Positions 17,241 to 26,120 of a stretch of DNA of 64,000 nucleotides are shown here, piece by piece; positions within the stretch are counted from its first letter, which is position 1; each line of letters begins with the position of its first letter. The notes beneath the pieces were generated by a model that did no database searches, had not been told where the DNA came from, and saw only the letters and a list, made by a program, of their open reading frames with translations. The stretch lies in the NCBI RefSeq assembly GCF_003031585.1, contig NZ_PWAA01000033.1, forward strand, positions 1 to 64,000. Reading direction: 5' to 3'. The DNA comes from Thalassobius sp. I31.1. Its GTDB lineage: Bacteria > Pseudomonadota > Alphaproteobacteria > Rhodobacterales > Rhodobacteraceae. The translations under genes were made by a program, and so were the position numbers.

Positions 17241-17882
17241 ATGTCCGAGGACATCACAGCGCATCTATTGCTGAATGCCTATGCAAACGGCGTCTTCCCC
17301 ATGTCCGAAAGCCGCGATGATCCGGAACTTTTCTGGGTCGATCCGCGCATGCGGGGTGTGCTGCCGCTGGACGATTTCCACATCTCAAAAAGCCTGCGCA
17401 AACACATTCGTCGCGGCGGGTTTCAAGTGACGCTGAACGGCGATTTTGAAGGGGTGCTGGACGGCTGCGCTGACCGGGATGACACCTGGATCAACGACAC
17501 GATCCGCAGGCTTTACTGTGAGCTGCATGAAGCCGGGTTCGCCCATTCCATCGAGGTCATCGCAGATGGCGCGCTGATCGGCGGGGCTTATGGCGTTTCC
17601 CTTGGCGGGGCATTTTTCGGGGAAAGCATGTTTTCGCGCCAGGTGAATGCATCGAAGGTCGCGCTGACCTATCTGACGGCACATCTGACGCGTTGTGGGT
17701 TTACCCTGCTGGATACCCAATTCATCACCGACCACCTGGCAAGCCTTGGTGCGATTGAGATCCCGCGCGCACAATACCACCGGCAACTACAGGCAGCCCT
17801 GGATACAGATGCAGATTTTCTGGCTTATTCAGATGCGCCGGACACAGGTTCCGTGCTGCAACGCAGCACCCAGACGTCATAA
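17241..17882 (+). CDS. aat: Leucyl/phenylalanyl-tRNA--protein transferase
   Basis: This 213-residue GNAT-fold enzyme attaches Leu or Phe from tRNA to the N-terminus of proteins that begin with Arg or Lys, creating N-degrons for ClpAPS. Family motifs are present: YANGVFPMSES, FWVDPRMRGVLPLDDFH, GLDxQ-type LLDTQFITDHLASLG. Its 3' end overlaps the end of the convergent DUF2155 gene by 58 bases, an unusually long 3'-3' overlap but common for these two genes as I recall in Rhodobacterales. Confidence 0.94.
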   Translation: MSEDITAHLLLNAYANGVFPMSESRDDPELFWVDPRMRGVLPLDDFHISKSLRKHIRRGGFQVTLNGDFEGVLDGCADRDDTWINDTIRRLYCELHEAGFAHSIEVIADGALIGGAYGVSLGGAFFGESMFSRQVNASKVALTYLTAHLTRCGFTLLDTQFITDHLASLGAIEIPRAQYHRQLQAALDTDADFLAYSDAPDTGSVLQRSTQTS

Positions 17883-18205
17883 CGCGGGTGATCCAGCGCA
17901 TTCAGCGCGGGGGAAGACGCCACCATCCAGCCCGCAAACAACTGTGTATCATCGCGCGAATCAGTGATATTCAGATAAGCCCAGGCATCGCCGGACGGGT
18001 TGCCCGTCGGAAAGCGGCATTCTTCCAGGATCACATTCAGACGCCCGAATTCGGCTGTAGCGCCATTGTTCAGCTCAATATCGCTGAGGTTGCCATTGAC
18101 CTTATCCAGCCCGCGCAGCACGCCCCCCGCACCCAGTGACGCTTCCTGTGCGGAAGCGACGGACGCAGTCAGAGCAAAACAAAACGCGGGGATACGATTT
18201 TTCAT
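17825..18205 (-). CDS. DUF2155 domain-containing secreted protein
   Basis: This 126-residue protein has a signal peptide ending near ASAQ, then the DUF2155 core with LRGLDKVNGNLSDIELNNG, LEECRFPTGNP, AYLNITD and the C-terminal FAGWMVASSPALNALDHPRYDVWVLRC. Function of the domain is unknown. Its ATG overlaps the TGA of the mlaD-like gene (ATGA), so the two are translationally coupled. Three Cys-containing regions may form a disulfide. Confidence 0.88.
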   Translation of the reverse strand: MKNRIPAFCFALTASVASAQEASLGAGGVLRGLDKVNGNLSDIELNNGATAEFGRLNVILEECRFPTGNPSGDAWAYLNITDSRDDTQLFAGWMVASSPALNALDHPRYDVWVLRCSTEPVSGASE

Positions 18206-18654
18206 TCGCCGCCGTCCCCGGCCACGAATTTCACCAGCAGGGAAATCAGGCTGACAGAGCCTTGCGTATCTTCGATCTCGCCGCCTGCTTCCAGATTAAA
18301 GGGCGACCCACCTGGAATCAGTTCAACAAAGTTCCCACCCAGCAGGCCTTCAGACGAAATCAGGATGGATGTGTCTTCGGACAGTTCAATGCCGTCCTGC
18401 ACCGCGATCTGAACATCTGCGCGATAGTTCTGCGGGTTCAGTTCCATGCCGGTTACGGTGCCAACCTTCACGCCGGCAAGGCGCACATCCGTGCCCACGC
18501 TGATGCCTTCCGCAGAACGGAAGCTGGCGGTCAGTGCATAATCACTGCCAGAAGCGGCGGAAAGGCCTGCGACCTGCCCCATATAGAAGAGGAAGCCAAC
18601 GGCGGCGGCCAGAACGATACCGCCGGCCAGAACTTCGGATTTATTCTCAGACAT
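18202..18654 (-). CDS. mlaD: MlaD-like MCE protein (outer-membrane lipid asymmetry)
   Basis: This 150-residue protein has one N-terminal membrane helix (about residues 8-30) and a periplasmic MCE domain (LTASFRSAEGISVGTDVRLAGVKVG, ISSEGLLGGNFVELIPGG). It corresponds to MlaD, the substrate-binding hexamer of the Mla phospholipid transport system. The Mla ATPase and permease are not beside it. Length is typical. Confidence 0.9.
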   Translation of the reverse strand: MSENKSEVLAGGIVLAAAVGFLFYMGQVAGLSAASGSDYALTASFRSAEGISVGTDVRLAGVKVGTVTGMELNPQNYRADVQIAVQDGIELSEDTSILISSEGLLGGNFVELIPGGSPFNLEAGGEIEDTQGSVSLISLLVKFVAGDGGE

Positions 18655-18681
18655 TGCTGAACCTTACAGATTTACTGATGT

Positions 18682-19056
18682 TTACTCGGGGGACCAGGCT
18701 TCGTAATCGCGACGATCCGCCGGCTTTGCCTGACGCAAAGAGCCCGCAGGCGCATAGGCCAGCTCGGTACCGGTCAGGTTTTCCTGATGTTCTTTTTCCC
18801 AGGACTTATGTTCCAGCGGCTTGTCTGTCGGCGGCTCATCCCAGGTGTGATGCAGCCAGCCGTGCCAGTCGGGGGACACCCGGGATGCTTCGGGTTCACC
18901 GGCATACATAACCCAGCGGCGCTTATCATCGCGGGTGCGGTAATAGACATTGCCCAGCTCATCTTCGCCAACCTTCACGCCATTGCGCCAGGTAAACAGC
19001 TGAAAACCGACAGTCTGACCACGCCACCATGTAAGAAGCGAAAGAATAAAGCGCAT
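18682..19056 (-). CDS. NDUFA12-like NADH:ubiquinone oxidoreductase accessory subunit
   Basis: This 124-residue protein belongs to the NDUFA12/B17.2 family, an accessory complex I subunit shared by alphaproteobacteria and mitochondria. Diagnostic stretches are [39 protein letters not shown] and YEAWSPE. The start chosen is ATG 19056, with GGAGGG upstream; a frame open to 19116 has no ribosome site. It lies 27 bases before mlaD in the same direction. Its presence supports alphaproteobacterial origin. Confidence 0.93.
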   Translation of the reverse strand: MRFILSLLTWWRGQTVGFQLFTWRNGVKVGEDELGNVYYRTRDDKRRWVMYAGEPEASRVSPDWHGWLHHTWDEPPTDKPLEHKSWEKEHQENLTGTELAYAPAGSLRQAKPADRRDYEAWSPE

Positions 19057-19144
19057 AATGCCCTCCGGGTTTGGTTCTCTTTCATATGGACCATCTGCCT
19101 GCCAGGGTCCAGTCACTTTGCGATTTCACGCAGGGTCGGCGATA

Positions 19145-19531
19145 TTATGGCAACCCTGCGGTGACTTCGATTTCAATCTTCATTTTCGGATCAATCAGCC
19201 CGGCGACATACATGGTGGCCGCTGGTTTTGCCTTTGCAAAAGCTGTGCGCAACAGAGGCCAGCAAGGTTCAAAATCCGTACCATCCGGCAGGATATAACG
19301 CACCCGCACCACATGATCCAGGCTGCTGCCTGCCGCCTTCAACGCCTGATCAATATTGCTCAGCGTATTTGCGCATTGGCTTTGCACATCATCCGGCAGG
19401 GTCATGGTGCTGTAATCCATACCCGTGGTGCCGGAAACAAACACCCAGCCATCCGTCACAACCGCGCGGGAATAGCTGACGGCTTCCTCAAATGTGGAAC
19501 CCGAAGTGATATGCGTCACATCTGTTGTCAT
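19145..19531 (-). CDS. RidA family protein
   Basis: This 128-residue protein is of the YjgF/YER057c/UK114 fold: VFVSGTTGMD, QCANTLSNIDQALKAAG, DHVVRVRYILPD and MKIEIEVTA are recognisable. Members deaminate reactive enamine/imine intermediates. The usual catalytic Arg may be that of VRVRYIL. The start MTTDVTHIT at 19531 was preferred over 19549. It lies downstream of the clpX terminator. Confidence 0.85.
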   Translation of the reverse strand: MTTDVTHITSGSTFEEAVSYSRAVVTDGWVFVSGTTGMDYSTMTLPDDVQSQCANTLSNIDQALKAAGSSLDHVVRVRYILPDGTDFEPCWPLLRTAFAKAKPAATMYVAGLIDPKMKIEIEVTAGLP

Positions 19532-19549
19532 GATTCGCCCCTGCGACAT

Positions 19550-19583
19550 AAGAAAAGCCCCGCGTCACTTTCGTGCGCGGGGC
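19550..19583 (-). terminator. clpX terminator
   Basis: On the minus strand, GCCCCGCGCAC / GTGACGCGGGGC arms form a strong hairpin followed by TTTTCTT. It lies 16 bases after the clpX stop. Confidence 0.85.
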
Positions 19584-19598
19584 CTGGTATCTGGTTGA

Positions 19599-20870
19599 TC
19601 AACCGGCGCTGGCCGGTTCTTCCTGCTTGGCATCGCCATGCACCAAAAGCGGTGCAGCCTCGGAATTGACAGCCTCTTCGTTCACAACGACCTCTGCAAC
19701 GCTTTCCAGCCCTGGCAGTTCGAACATGGTATCCAGCAGGATATTTTCCATGATGGAACGCAGGCCACGGGCACCGGTTTTGCGGGTAATCGCCAGGCGC
19801 GCGATTGCGATCAGGGCTTCGTCGGTGAACTTCAGTTCTGTTTCTTCGATCTCAAACAGACGCTGATATTGCTTCACAAGCGCGTTCTTCGGCTTGGTCA
19901 GGATGGTGACAAGCGCGTCTTCATCCAGATCCTCAAGCGTAGCAATCACTGGCAGACGGCCGACAAATTCAGGAATCAGACCGAATTTCAGCAGATCTTC
20001 AGGTTCGAGATCTTTGAAATGTTCGCCTACGGATTTTTCGTTTTCTTCACGCACATCCGCGCCAAACCCCATGGCAGATCCTTTGCCACGTTGCCCGATA
20101 ATCTTATCAAGCCCGGCAAATGCACCACCGCAGATAAACAGGATATTTGTGGTGTCGACCTGCAGGAATTCCTGCTGCGGGTGCTTCCGACCACCTTGCG
20201 GCGGAACAGAGGCCACAGTGCCTTCCATGATTTTCAACAGCGCCTGCTGCACGCCTTCACCGGATACGTCACGGGTGATGGACGGGTTGTCAGACTTGCG
20301 GGTGATTTTATCAACTTCGTCGATATAAACGATGCCGCGCTGCGCACGTTCCACGTTGTATTCCGACGCCTGCAGCAGCTTCAGAATGATGTTCTCAACA
20401 TCTTCACCAACGTAACCGGCCTCTGTCAGAGAGGTGGCATCCGCCATGGTAAACGGCACATCCAGAATGCGTGCAAGTGTTTGCGCCAGAAGGGTTTTAC
20501 CACAACCAGTCGGGCCAATCAGCATGATATTTGACTTCGCCAGTTCAATATCAGAACCGTTTTTGCTGGCGTGGTTCAGGCGTTTGTAATGGTTATGCAC
20601 CGCAACAGACAGCACGCGTTTCGCATGGGCCTGACCGATAACATAATCATCCAGAACCTGGCAAATTTCCAGCGGAGTCGGCACGCCTTCAGATGATTTC
20701 AGACCGGCAGATTTTGTCTCTTCACGGATAATATCCATGCAAAGTTCCACGCATTCATCGCAGATAAAAACCGTTGGGCCGGCGATCAGCTTGCGCACCT
20801 CATGCTGGCTTTTGCCGCAGAAGGAGCAGTAGAGAGTGTTCTTGCTGTCGTTACCAGAATTATTCGCCAT
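19599..20870 (-). CDS. clpX: ATP-dependent Clp protease ATP-binding subunit ClpX
   Basis: This 423-residue AAA+ unfoldase feeds substrates to ClpP. The N-terminal zinc domain has Cys pairs (YCSFCGKS and [10 protein letters not shown]). Walker A is GPTGCGKT near residue 120, Walker B is [10 protein letters not shown], and the pore loop and sensor regions ([21 protein letters not shown]) are intact. The start [11 protein letters not shown] at 20870 fits the GAGGATGAAG ribosome site and the family length; upstream extension to 20951 is unlikely. It follows clpP in the same direction. Confidence 0.97.
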   Translation of the reverse strand: MANNSGNDSKNTLYCSFCGKSQHEVRKLIAGPTVFICDECVELCMDIIREETKSAGLKSSEGVPTPLEICQVLDDYVIGQAHAKRVLSVAVHNHYKRLNHASKNGSDIELAKSNIMLIGPTGCGKTLLAQTLARILDVPFTMADATSLTEAGYVGEDVENIILKLLQASEYNVERAQRGIVYIDEVDKITRKSDNPSITRDVSGEGVQQALLKIMEGTVASVPPQGGRKHPQQEFLQVDTTNILFICGGAFAGLDKIIGQRGKGSAMGFGADVREENEKSVGEHFKDLEPEDLLKFGLIPEFVGRLPVIATLEDLDEDALVTILTKPKNALVKQYQRLFEIEETELKFTDEALIAIARLAITRKTGARGLRSIMENILLDTMFELPGLESVAEVVVNEEAVNSEAAPLLVHGDAKQEEPASAG

Positions 20871-21022
20871 CTTCATCCTCTGAGGCTTTTGCCCCGTTGC
20901 GGCCCTTTTGAGCCCCGGTGCGTATTTCGCCCGGCCGGAGCGCCCTTTCACCTGAGTTTAGGGCACCCCTTGATCTTCTACAATCGCAAAATCATCACTT
21001 TCCAATGATCCTGCGGTCAGGG

Positions 21023-21646
21023 TTAATCAGCCGATTTATCGCGGTTTTCTACGATTTCGTCGATCAGACCCCATTCTTTTGCATCTTCTGCGGACATGAA
21101 GTTGTCACGTTCCAGCGCATCCACAACCGCTTTCATCTTTTGGCCGGTGTGTTTCACATAAATCGCGTTCAGACGATCTTTCAGCTTCTGCGTTTCCTGG
21201 GCGTGAATCATAATGTCAGTTGCCTGGCCCTGGTACCCGCCGGATGGCTGGTGCACCATCACGCGGGAATTCGGCAGGGAATAACGCATACCAGCTTCGC
21301 CTGCGGCCAGCAGAAGTGACCCCATGGACGCGGCCTGACCAACACAAAGGGTAGATACCTTTGGCTTGATGTATTGCATCGTGTCGTAGATCGACAGGCC
21401 AGAGGTCACAACACCGCCCGGGCTGTTGATATACATGGAAATTTCCTTGGTCGGGTTTTCTGCTTCAAGGTGCAGAAGCTGCGCGACGATCAGGCTGGAC
21501 ATGCCGTCATGCACCGGGCCTGAAAGGAAAATAATCCGTTCCTTCAGCAGGCGTGAGAAAATATCATAGGCCCGTTCGCCGCGGGATGTCTGTTCGACAA
21601 CCATAGGAACAAGGGTGTTCATGTAGAATTCATGTGGATCGTTCAT
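21023..21646 (-). CDS. clpP: ATP-dependent Clp protease proteolytic subunit ClpP
   Basis: This 207-residue serine protease subunit has catalytic Ser in [14 protein letters not shown], catalytic His in [14 protein letters not shown], and the Asp downstream near [12 protein letters not shown]. The N-terminal propeptide-like segment and [16 protein letters not shown] are standard. It lies 152 bases upstream of clpX, the usual clpP-clpX order. Confidence 0.97.
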   Translation of the reverse strand: MNDPHEFYMNTLVPMVVEQTSRGERAYDIFSRLLKERIIFLSGPVHDGMSSLIVAQLLHLEAENPTKEISMYINSPGGVVTSGLSIYDTMQYIKPKVSTLCVGQAASMGSLLLAAGEAGMRYSLPNSRVMVHQPSGGYQGQATDIMIHAQETQKLKDRLNAIYVKHTGQKMKAVVDALERDNFMSAEDAKEWGLIDEIVENRDKSAD

Positions 21647-21756
21647 CAGTACCTGCCTGCTTCTGTCACTTGATCGATAGAGCTATAGTCTTAACAGAGT
21701 CTTAGTATCGACCAGACCTGGCTGCAAGGGGCGCTGTATTTTTCGCATGCTGGCAA

Positions 21757-22806
21757 CTAGTGGCGGGTTTCGCGAGATGGGGGCGCATTGGCCATTTCTG
21801 CCTGGGTTGCCGCCGCCAGATGTTCCGACCAGACCGTGGCCTGTGCGCGGCCTTTATGCTTGGACGCATAAAGCGCCACATCCGCATCCGCCAGCATCCG
21901 TTCCGCCGTGGGGGCTTTGTAAAAATCAGAAACCGTTGTGCCAACCGATCCGGAAATTCGGCAGGTTTCCCCTTCAAATTCAATGGGCTGTTCTAGTTTC
22001 GCAATAATGCGATGCGCGATATCGTTCAGACGTTCCGTATTGGTCAGTCTTGGGAACAGCAGTACAAATTCGTCCCCGCCGGCGCGCGCCACCATGTCCC
22101 CTTCACGGGTTTCGTCGCGCAGGATTTTGGCAACGATCTTCAACACGTGATCACCGGCGGCATGGCCCAGGGTGTCATTCACATCTTTGAAATAATCCAG
22201 ATCAATATGCATGAGGCCAAAACGTTCGTTCCGTTCCATCAGTTCAGCCAGCTTCAGATCCATCCCGCGTCGATTGCCAAGTCCCGTCAGCATATCTGTC
22301 GTTGCCTGGGCTTCAGCCACAACGCGCGCGCCTTCCAACCGCCCGTTCAGCTGTCGCAACTCATCCAGCACAGCGGTTTTTGCTTCCACAAGAAACAGCA
22401 TCTCGACAGCAAGATTGGTTGGTTCAAAATCAGCACTGGTCAGATTGTAATTCTGCACCGCTTCGATCACAGAAATTCCGAAAGACATGTTTATGATCAG
22501 ATTGTTACCGTCACCCGCCCCGACAGCAAGGGCCTTGAACCGGCCGGCGGGGTCATGGCGGAAGGTCAGGTGCAACACCCGCCCCGTGGCCTTCTGCAGG
22601 GCGGTGACGGAATTCACACTGCCTGGACGCCTGACTTCAAAGACTTCAAGAAAGCGCATGCCTTCTAGGGACGTATCGCCAAATATCTTCTGAACCGTCG
22701 GCCCTGCATGCGTGATATGCCCGGTTTCGCTGACGTGAAGGTTCATTGGCATAAGCTGATCAAGCGCGTCCATATCCTGCAACTGCATTTCATTTTCCTC
22801 AGCCAT
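21757..22806 (-). CDS. Diguanylate cyclase with H-NOX-associated sensor region (HnoC-like)
   Basis: This 349-residue protein has an N-terminal HNOBA/PAS-like domain (residues about 15-135; LPMNLHVSETGHITHAG), a linking coiled coil (about 140-170) and a GGDEF domain. The active-site GGDEF is at residues 243-247, and an RxxD inhibitory site (R234-D237) lies five residues before it, so it should make c-di-GMP with product inhibition. Its ATG overlaps the end of the H-NOX gene by eight bases, a strong sign of coupled translation and partnership: the NO-bound H-NOX should modulate this cyclase, as in known H-NOX/DGC pairs. The start MAEENEMQ at 22806 was chosen over 22875. Confidence 0.9.
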   Translation of the reverse strand: MAEENEMQLQDMDALDQLMPMNLHVSETGHITHAGPTVQKIFGDTSLEGMRFLEVFEVRRPGSVNSVTALQKATGRVLHLTFRHDPAGRFKALAVGAGDGNNLIINMSFGISVIEAVQNYNLTSADFEPTNLAVEMLFLVEAKTAVLDELRQLNGRLEGARVVAEAQATTDMLTGLGNRRGMDLKLAELMERNERFGLMHIDLDYFKDVNDTLGHAAGDHVLKIVAKILRDETREGDMVARAGGDEFVLLFPRLTNTERLNDIAHRIIAKLEQPIEFEGETCRISGSVGTTVSDFYKAPTAERMLADADVALYASKHKGRAQATVWSEHLAAATQAEMANAPPSRETRH

Positions 22807-23398
22807 GCGCAGCCTCCACATCGGATCCCAGCATGAAGGAACGACCTTCGGCAAAATCCGCCTCCACAACCTCAATGGAAATCACTTCGCCGTATTTGGT
22901 AACCCCCTGATGATCCATGAAAACAAGGGCGCCATAATCATCCGCCATCCCGCGCAATAGCCCCATGACAACATAACCAAAATCCGGATGTTCCCAGGCG
23001 GAATGAAGACTGAAACGACCGCTGGCATGCTCCTTCAGCGTCAGTTGCGGCACGATAAGCTCGGGCACAGCAAGGCGCACGCGTTCGTGTAATTCATCAA
23101 GGGAATGCAGGAAATCGGCGAAGGTCACACCGCTGAAACGCAGCAAACGACGAACAGCACCAATTTTTTCATGGCTGACCAGATAGGTGCCGATATCTTC
23201 CATCACTTCCTGGCGCGTCCGGCTCAGAACCAAAGCAAGGGCGTCCAGCACCTGATAGCTGACATCATCTTCATAGCTCAGCATCGCTTCGAATCCGACA
23301 TAGCCGGTATCCGCCCGTTCCATCACCTGCGCCCAGACCTGTTCGCCATAGGTATCGCGGGTAAAACACTGAATTGATCTGTTAATCAGCCCATGCAT
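22799..23398 (-). CDS. H-NOX (heme NO-binding) family sensor
   Basis: This 199-residue protein is of the H-NOX fold: MHGLINRSIQCF at the start, GEQVWAQVMERA, and the proximal-ligand helix FADFLHSLDELHERV with the likely heme His at 104 and a Pro at 112. The pyrrole-propionate motif YxSxR, expected about 27-33 residues later, is not recognisable; the region reads FSLHSAW. Length is slightly above the usual 180-190. The partner cyclase overlaps downstream. It may bind heme weakly or use different propionate contacts. Confidence 0.85.
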   Translation of the reverse strand: MHGLINRSIQCFTRDTYGEQVWAQVMERADTGYVGFEAMLSYEDDVSYQVLDALALVLSRTRQEVMEDIGTYLVSHEKIGAVRRLLRFSGVTFADFLHSLDELHERVRLAVPELIVPQLTLKEHASGRFSLHSAWEHPDFGYVVMGLLRGMADDYGALVFMDHQGVTKYGEVISIEVVEADFAEGRSFMLGSDVEAAHG

Positions 23399-23434
23399 AG
23401 AAAACCCCTTTTCCTGGGATCACCGTCGCAGAGA

Positions 23435-23446
23435 CCTGTTAACAGG
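23435..23446. promoter_or_regulatory. Perfect 12-bp palindrome upstream of the H-NOX gene
   Basis: CCTGTTAACAGG lies 37 bases before the H-NOX start. It is self-complementary and could be an operator; no known consensus is recognised. Confidence 0.35.
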
Positions 23447-23507
23447 AGCCTTAATTTTCAGGGGTCTGTAAAGGTTGAACTACTTTTCAGATCTGGCCGT
23501 CACAGAC

Positions 23508-23536
23508 AAAAAAGGCCGCAATAGAGCGGCCCTTTT
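23508..23536 (-). terminator. Terminator of the mttB-like gene
   Basis: On the minus strand, GGGCCGC / GCGGCC arms around a short loop are followed by six T. It lies 18 bases after the stop codon. Confidence 0.85.
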
Positions 23537-23553
23537 CCAGGATTTACAACAGA

Positions 23554-25107
23554 TCAGAAATCGGTTGGTGCACCGCCCTCACGTTTGCGGCGTTCCACAA
23601 ATTCGCGCAGTTCATCCGCAATCGCCACATCCATCGCAGGTGCCTCAAATTCCTCAAGGATCTGCTTATAGGTGCGATGGGCGCGCTCAGCCGTCCACAT
23701 GCCGCCGGTTACTTCCCAGGCCTCAAAATTGCGCCAGTCAGACACAAAGGGCTGATAGAAAGCAGTTTCATAGCGTTCCTGGGTGTGGTCAATCCCGAAG
23801 AAATGCCCGCCAGAACCAACCTCTTTGATCGCATCAAACGCAATTTCATCCGGTCCCGCAGCGGTGATCGCGGGTTCCATATAGCGCTGAATCATCTGGA
23901 TCACTTCGCAATCCATGATGAATTTCTCAGGGCTTGCGATCAGGCCGCCTTCCAGCCAGCCCGCCGCGTGGTAAACAATGTTTGTACCGGATTGCACCGC
24001 AGACCAAAGCGCGTTTGAAGTTTCCCACATCGCCTGCCCATCCGGCACATTGGCCGCACAGGAACCGGATGCCCGCATCGGCAGTTTGTAGAAGCGCGCC
24101 ATCTGGCCGGTCATCTGTGTGGCGCGCATATATTCTGGCGTGCCAAACGCCGGTGCGCCGGATTTCATATCGACGTTTGAGGTGAATGTACCGATCACAC
24201 AGGGCACGCCCGGGCGCACGTATTGGAACAGAACAATGGCCGCCAGGGCTTCGGCAATAGACTGCGCCACAGCGCCCGCCATGGTCACAGGTGCCATCGC
24301 ACCCGCCAGGGTAAACGGCGTCACAAAGATCGCCTGACCACGGCGCGCCAGACGCAGACAGCCGTCGATCATTGGTTCGTCATGCTTCAACGGCGAGGTG
24401 GAATTAATGTTGGTGTACATATGCGGACGGGCGTCGAATTCCTCATGCGTCATACCACCGGCAATGCGCACCATTTCCATCACGTCTTCAACGCGTTCTT
24501 TGCCCAGGGAATAGGCATGCACGACTTTATCGGTCAGCAGCAGCTTGTCATGCACCACATCCAGGTGACGGACAGATGCATGCACATCCACAGGTTCCAC
24601 CGGATAACCGCCTGCGAAGTGGATGCAGTTGAAATACTGGGTCAGTTTCAGAAGATTGGCGCATTGTTCACGCGTGCCCGGGGTCTTGCGACCCTGTTCG
24701 ATGTCGTAATAATTCGGGGGGGACGACACATTGCCGAACAGCATGGTTTTGCCGCCCACATGAATTTGTTTGTCCGGGTTGCGCGGGGTGATGTGAAAGT
24801 CGGATGGCGCATGGGACAGCATCTCCATCACCCATTCACGACCCATCTTCACGTTTTCGCCGTCAACTTTGCAGCCCGCTTCTTTAAAGATCTCAATCGC
24901 TTCTTCATTCAGGAAATCAATGCCGATCTCTTCCAGAATACGCATGGCGCCATTATGGACAGCCTCCACCCCTTCCGGTGTCAGAGGCTCGGTCGGGCGG
25001 TCAATATTCTGCGGCATACGCCAGGGCATCTGGTCAATCGCTGCGGCCTCGCGCCGGGTGTTGCCTGCGCGGCCACCAGACCGTTTTCTGCGTTTGGGAT
25101 CTGCCAT
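23554..25107 (-). CDS. MttB family (trimethylamine/betaine-type) methyltransferase, non-pyrrolysine
   Basis: This 517-residue corrinoid-protein methyltransferase has the family motifs GVEAVHNGAMRILEEIGIDF, PRNPDKQIHVGG, NYYDIEQGRKTPGT, RPHMYTNINSTSPL and GQAMWETSNALWSA. Archaeal MttB has a TAG-encoded pyrrolysine; this frame is uninterrupted, so it is the non-Pyl type related to glycine-betaine methyltransferase MtgB. Such enzymes transfer a methyl group from a quaternary amine to a cognate corrinoid protein. No corrinoid protein or second methyltransferase is next to it, so substrate is unassigned. The basic N-terminus (KRRKRSGGRAGNTRR) is a common leader in this subgroup as I recall. A dyad at 25174-25190 precedes it. 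Confidence 0.88.
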   Translation of the reverse strand: MADPKRRKRSGGRAGNTRREAAAIDQMPWRMPQNIDRPTEPLTPEGVEAVHNGAMRILEEIGIDFLNEEAIEIFKEAGCKVDGENVKMGREWVMEMLSHAPSDFHITPRNPDKQIHVGGKTMLFGNVSSPPNYYDIEQGRKTPGTREQCANLLKLTQYFNCIHFAGGYPVEPVDVHASVRHLDVVHDKLLLTDKVVHAYSLGKERVEDVMEMVRIAGGMTHEEFDARPHMYTNINSTSPLKHDEPMIDGCLRLARRGQAIFVTPFTLAGAMAPVTMAGAVAQSIAEALAAIVLFQYVRPGVPCVIGTFTSNVDMKSGAPAFGTPEYMRATQMTGQMARFYKLPMRASGSCAANVPDGQAMWETSNALWSAVQSGTNIVYHAAGWLEGGLIASPEKFIMDCEVIQMIQRYMEPAITAAGPDEIAFDAIKEVGSGGHFFGIDHTQERYETAFYQPFVSDWRNFEAWEVTGGMWTAERAHRTYKQILEEFEAPAMDVAIADELREFVERRKREGGAPTDF

Positions 25108-25173
25108 GTTGCGCTCCGTTCATAACTGTTGCGAACAGAAGACCCGCTGCGTCACGCCAAATCGCAGACATTC

Positions 25174-25190
25174 GCGACAGAAAATGTCGC
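25174..25190. promoter_or_regulatory. Candidate operator upstream of the mttB-like gene
   Basis: GCGACA-GAAAA-TGTCGC is a perfect 6-bp inverted repeat with 5-base spacer, 67 bases before the mttB-like start. The regulator is not identified. Confidence 0.45.
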
Positions 25191-25266
25191 TTTCAAAATC
25201 CGAAGCTGCGCTTTTCGCCGCTTAAATTTCCTATGCGCAACATCCGGACAGCCCCGGCAGCGTCAC

Positions 25267-25300
25267 AAAAAAAGGGCAGAGTGATCTCTGCCCTTTTAAA
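25267..25300. terminator. Bidirectional terminator after the HAD phosphatase
   Basis: Arms AAAAGGGCAGAG and CTCTGCCCTTTT around TGAT, with A/T runs on both sides, just after the minus-strand stop at 25309. Confidence 0.85.
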
Positions 25301-25308
25301 ATTCTGGA

Positions 25309-26001
25309 TTATTCTGCCAGCCAGGCCGGAATGTGGCTGATATCCGGCAGGACAACATCCGCGTAAGGTGCAAGCTCTTCCGCTGGGGCAACGCCCGTCA
25401 GTACTGCAATGGTTTTCATCCCCGCCGCGCGGCCGGATTGGAGATCATGCAGGCTGTCGCCTACCATAGCGCAGCGCGCAGGATCTACGCCGACATGTTT
25501 TGCAAAAACAAACAGACCATCCGGCGCGGGTTTTGGCACATGGCCACTGTCCGCCCCAAGCACGAGATCAAAATCATCGCGCACCCCGGCATGGGTCAGA
25601 TTTGCATAGGCTGGTTCCAGGGTGTCATTGGTGCAAACACCCAGCTTCATCCCCATATCGCGGAACGTTTTTAACAGCGACGGCAGAGGCGTGACCTCAA
25701 CCGGGATCACCTCTGTCGCGATTCGATTGATGGTTGTGTAAAGTTCATCCGCATCAAAATCCGGACGTAACTCCCGCGCTTTGGCGACGATTTCATGCGG
25801 CGTGCCTGCGATGATCACAGATCCGGGCTGAAACTTTCCGGTTTCCGCATCCACGCCCATATGCGCGCCCAGCGCCTTTGCTTCTTCCGGTGTGGCGGTG
25901 ATTTCCGCCAGCGCCCGCACAGCCCACTGCCCCCAGGTGCCTTCAAAATCAAACAATGTGCCGTCCTTATCAAACAGCAGCGCCCCAATATCTTTTGCCA
26001 T
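25309..26001 (-). CDS. HAD family hydrolase (phosphoglycolate phosphatase-like)
   Basis: This 230-residue HAD phosphatase has nucleophile motif I FDKDGTLFDFEG at residues 9-20, motif II-like CTNDT, and motif IV MVGDSLHDLQSGRAAG. The cap lies in between, as in Gph-like enzymes. Start ATG 26001 follows GGAGGAAG. It is divergent from the marR gene. It probably dephosphorylates a small phospho-metabolite; which one cannot be told. Confidence 0.88.
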   Translation of the reverse strand: MAKDIGALLFDKDGTLFDFEGTWGQWAVRALAEITATPEEAKALGAHMGVDAETGKFQPGSVIIAGTPHEIVAKARELRPDFDADELYTTINRIATEVIPVEVTPLPSLLKTFRDMGMKLGVCTNDTLEPAYANLTHAGVRDDFDLVLGADSGHVPKPAPDGLFVFAKHVGVDPARCAMVGDSLHDLQSGRAAGMKTIAVLTGVAPAEELAPYADVVLPDISHIPAWLAE

Positions 26002-26101
26002 TCGGCTTCCTCCTCTTCCGCCCTGATGGGCGGTCTCGTTGGTGAATCTTTAGGTTGTACCAGGACGTCTTGCCAGAATTATCTTGACCGACCTGCATTT
26101 A

Positions 26102-26116
26102 ATTGACATTGTCAAT
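26102..26116. promoter_or_regulatory. Candidate MarR operator at the marR-rdh operon start
   Basis: ATTGACA-T-TGTCAAT is a perfect 7-bp inverted repeat ending four bases before ATG 26121 of the MarR gene. Its position over the translation/transcription start suits autorepression by the MarR protein. Confidence 0.6.
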
Positions 26117-26120
26117 CACC

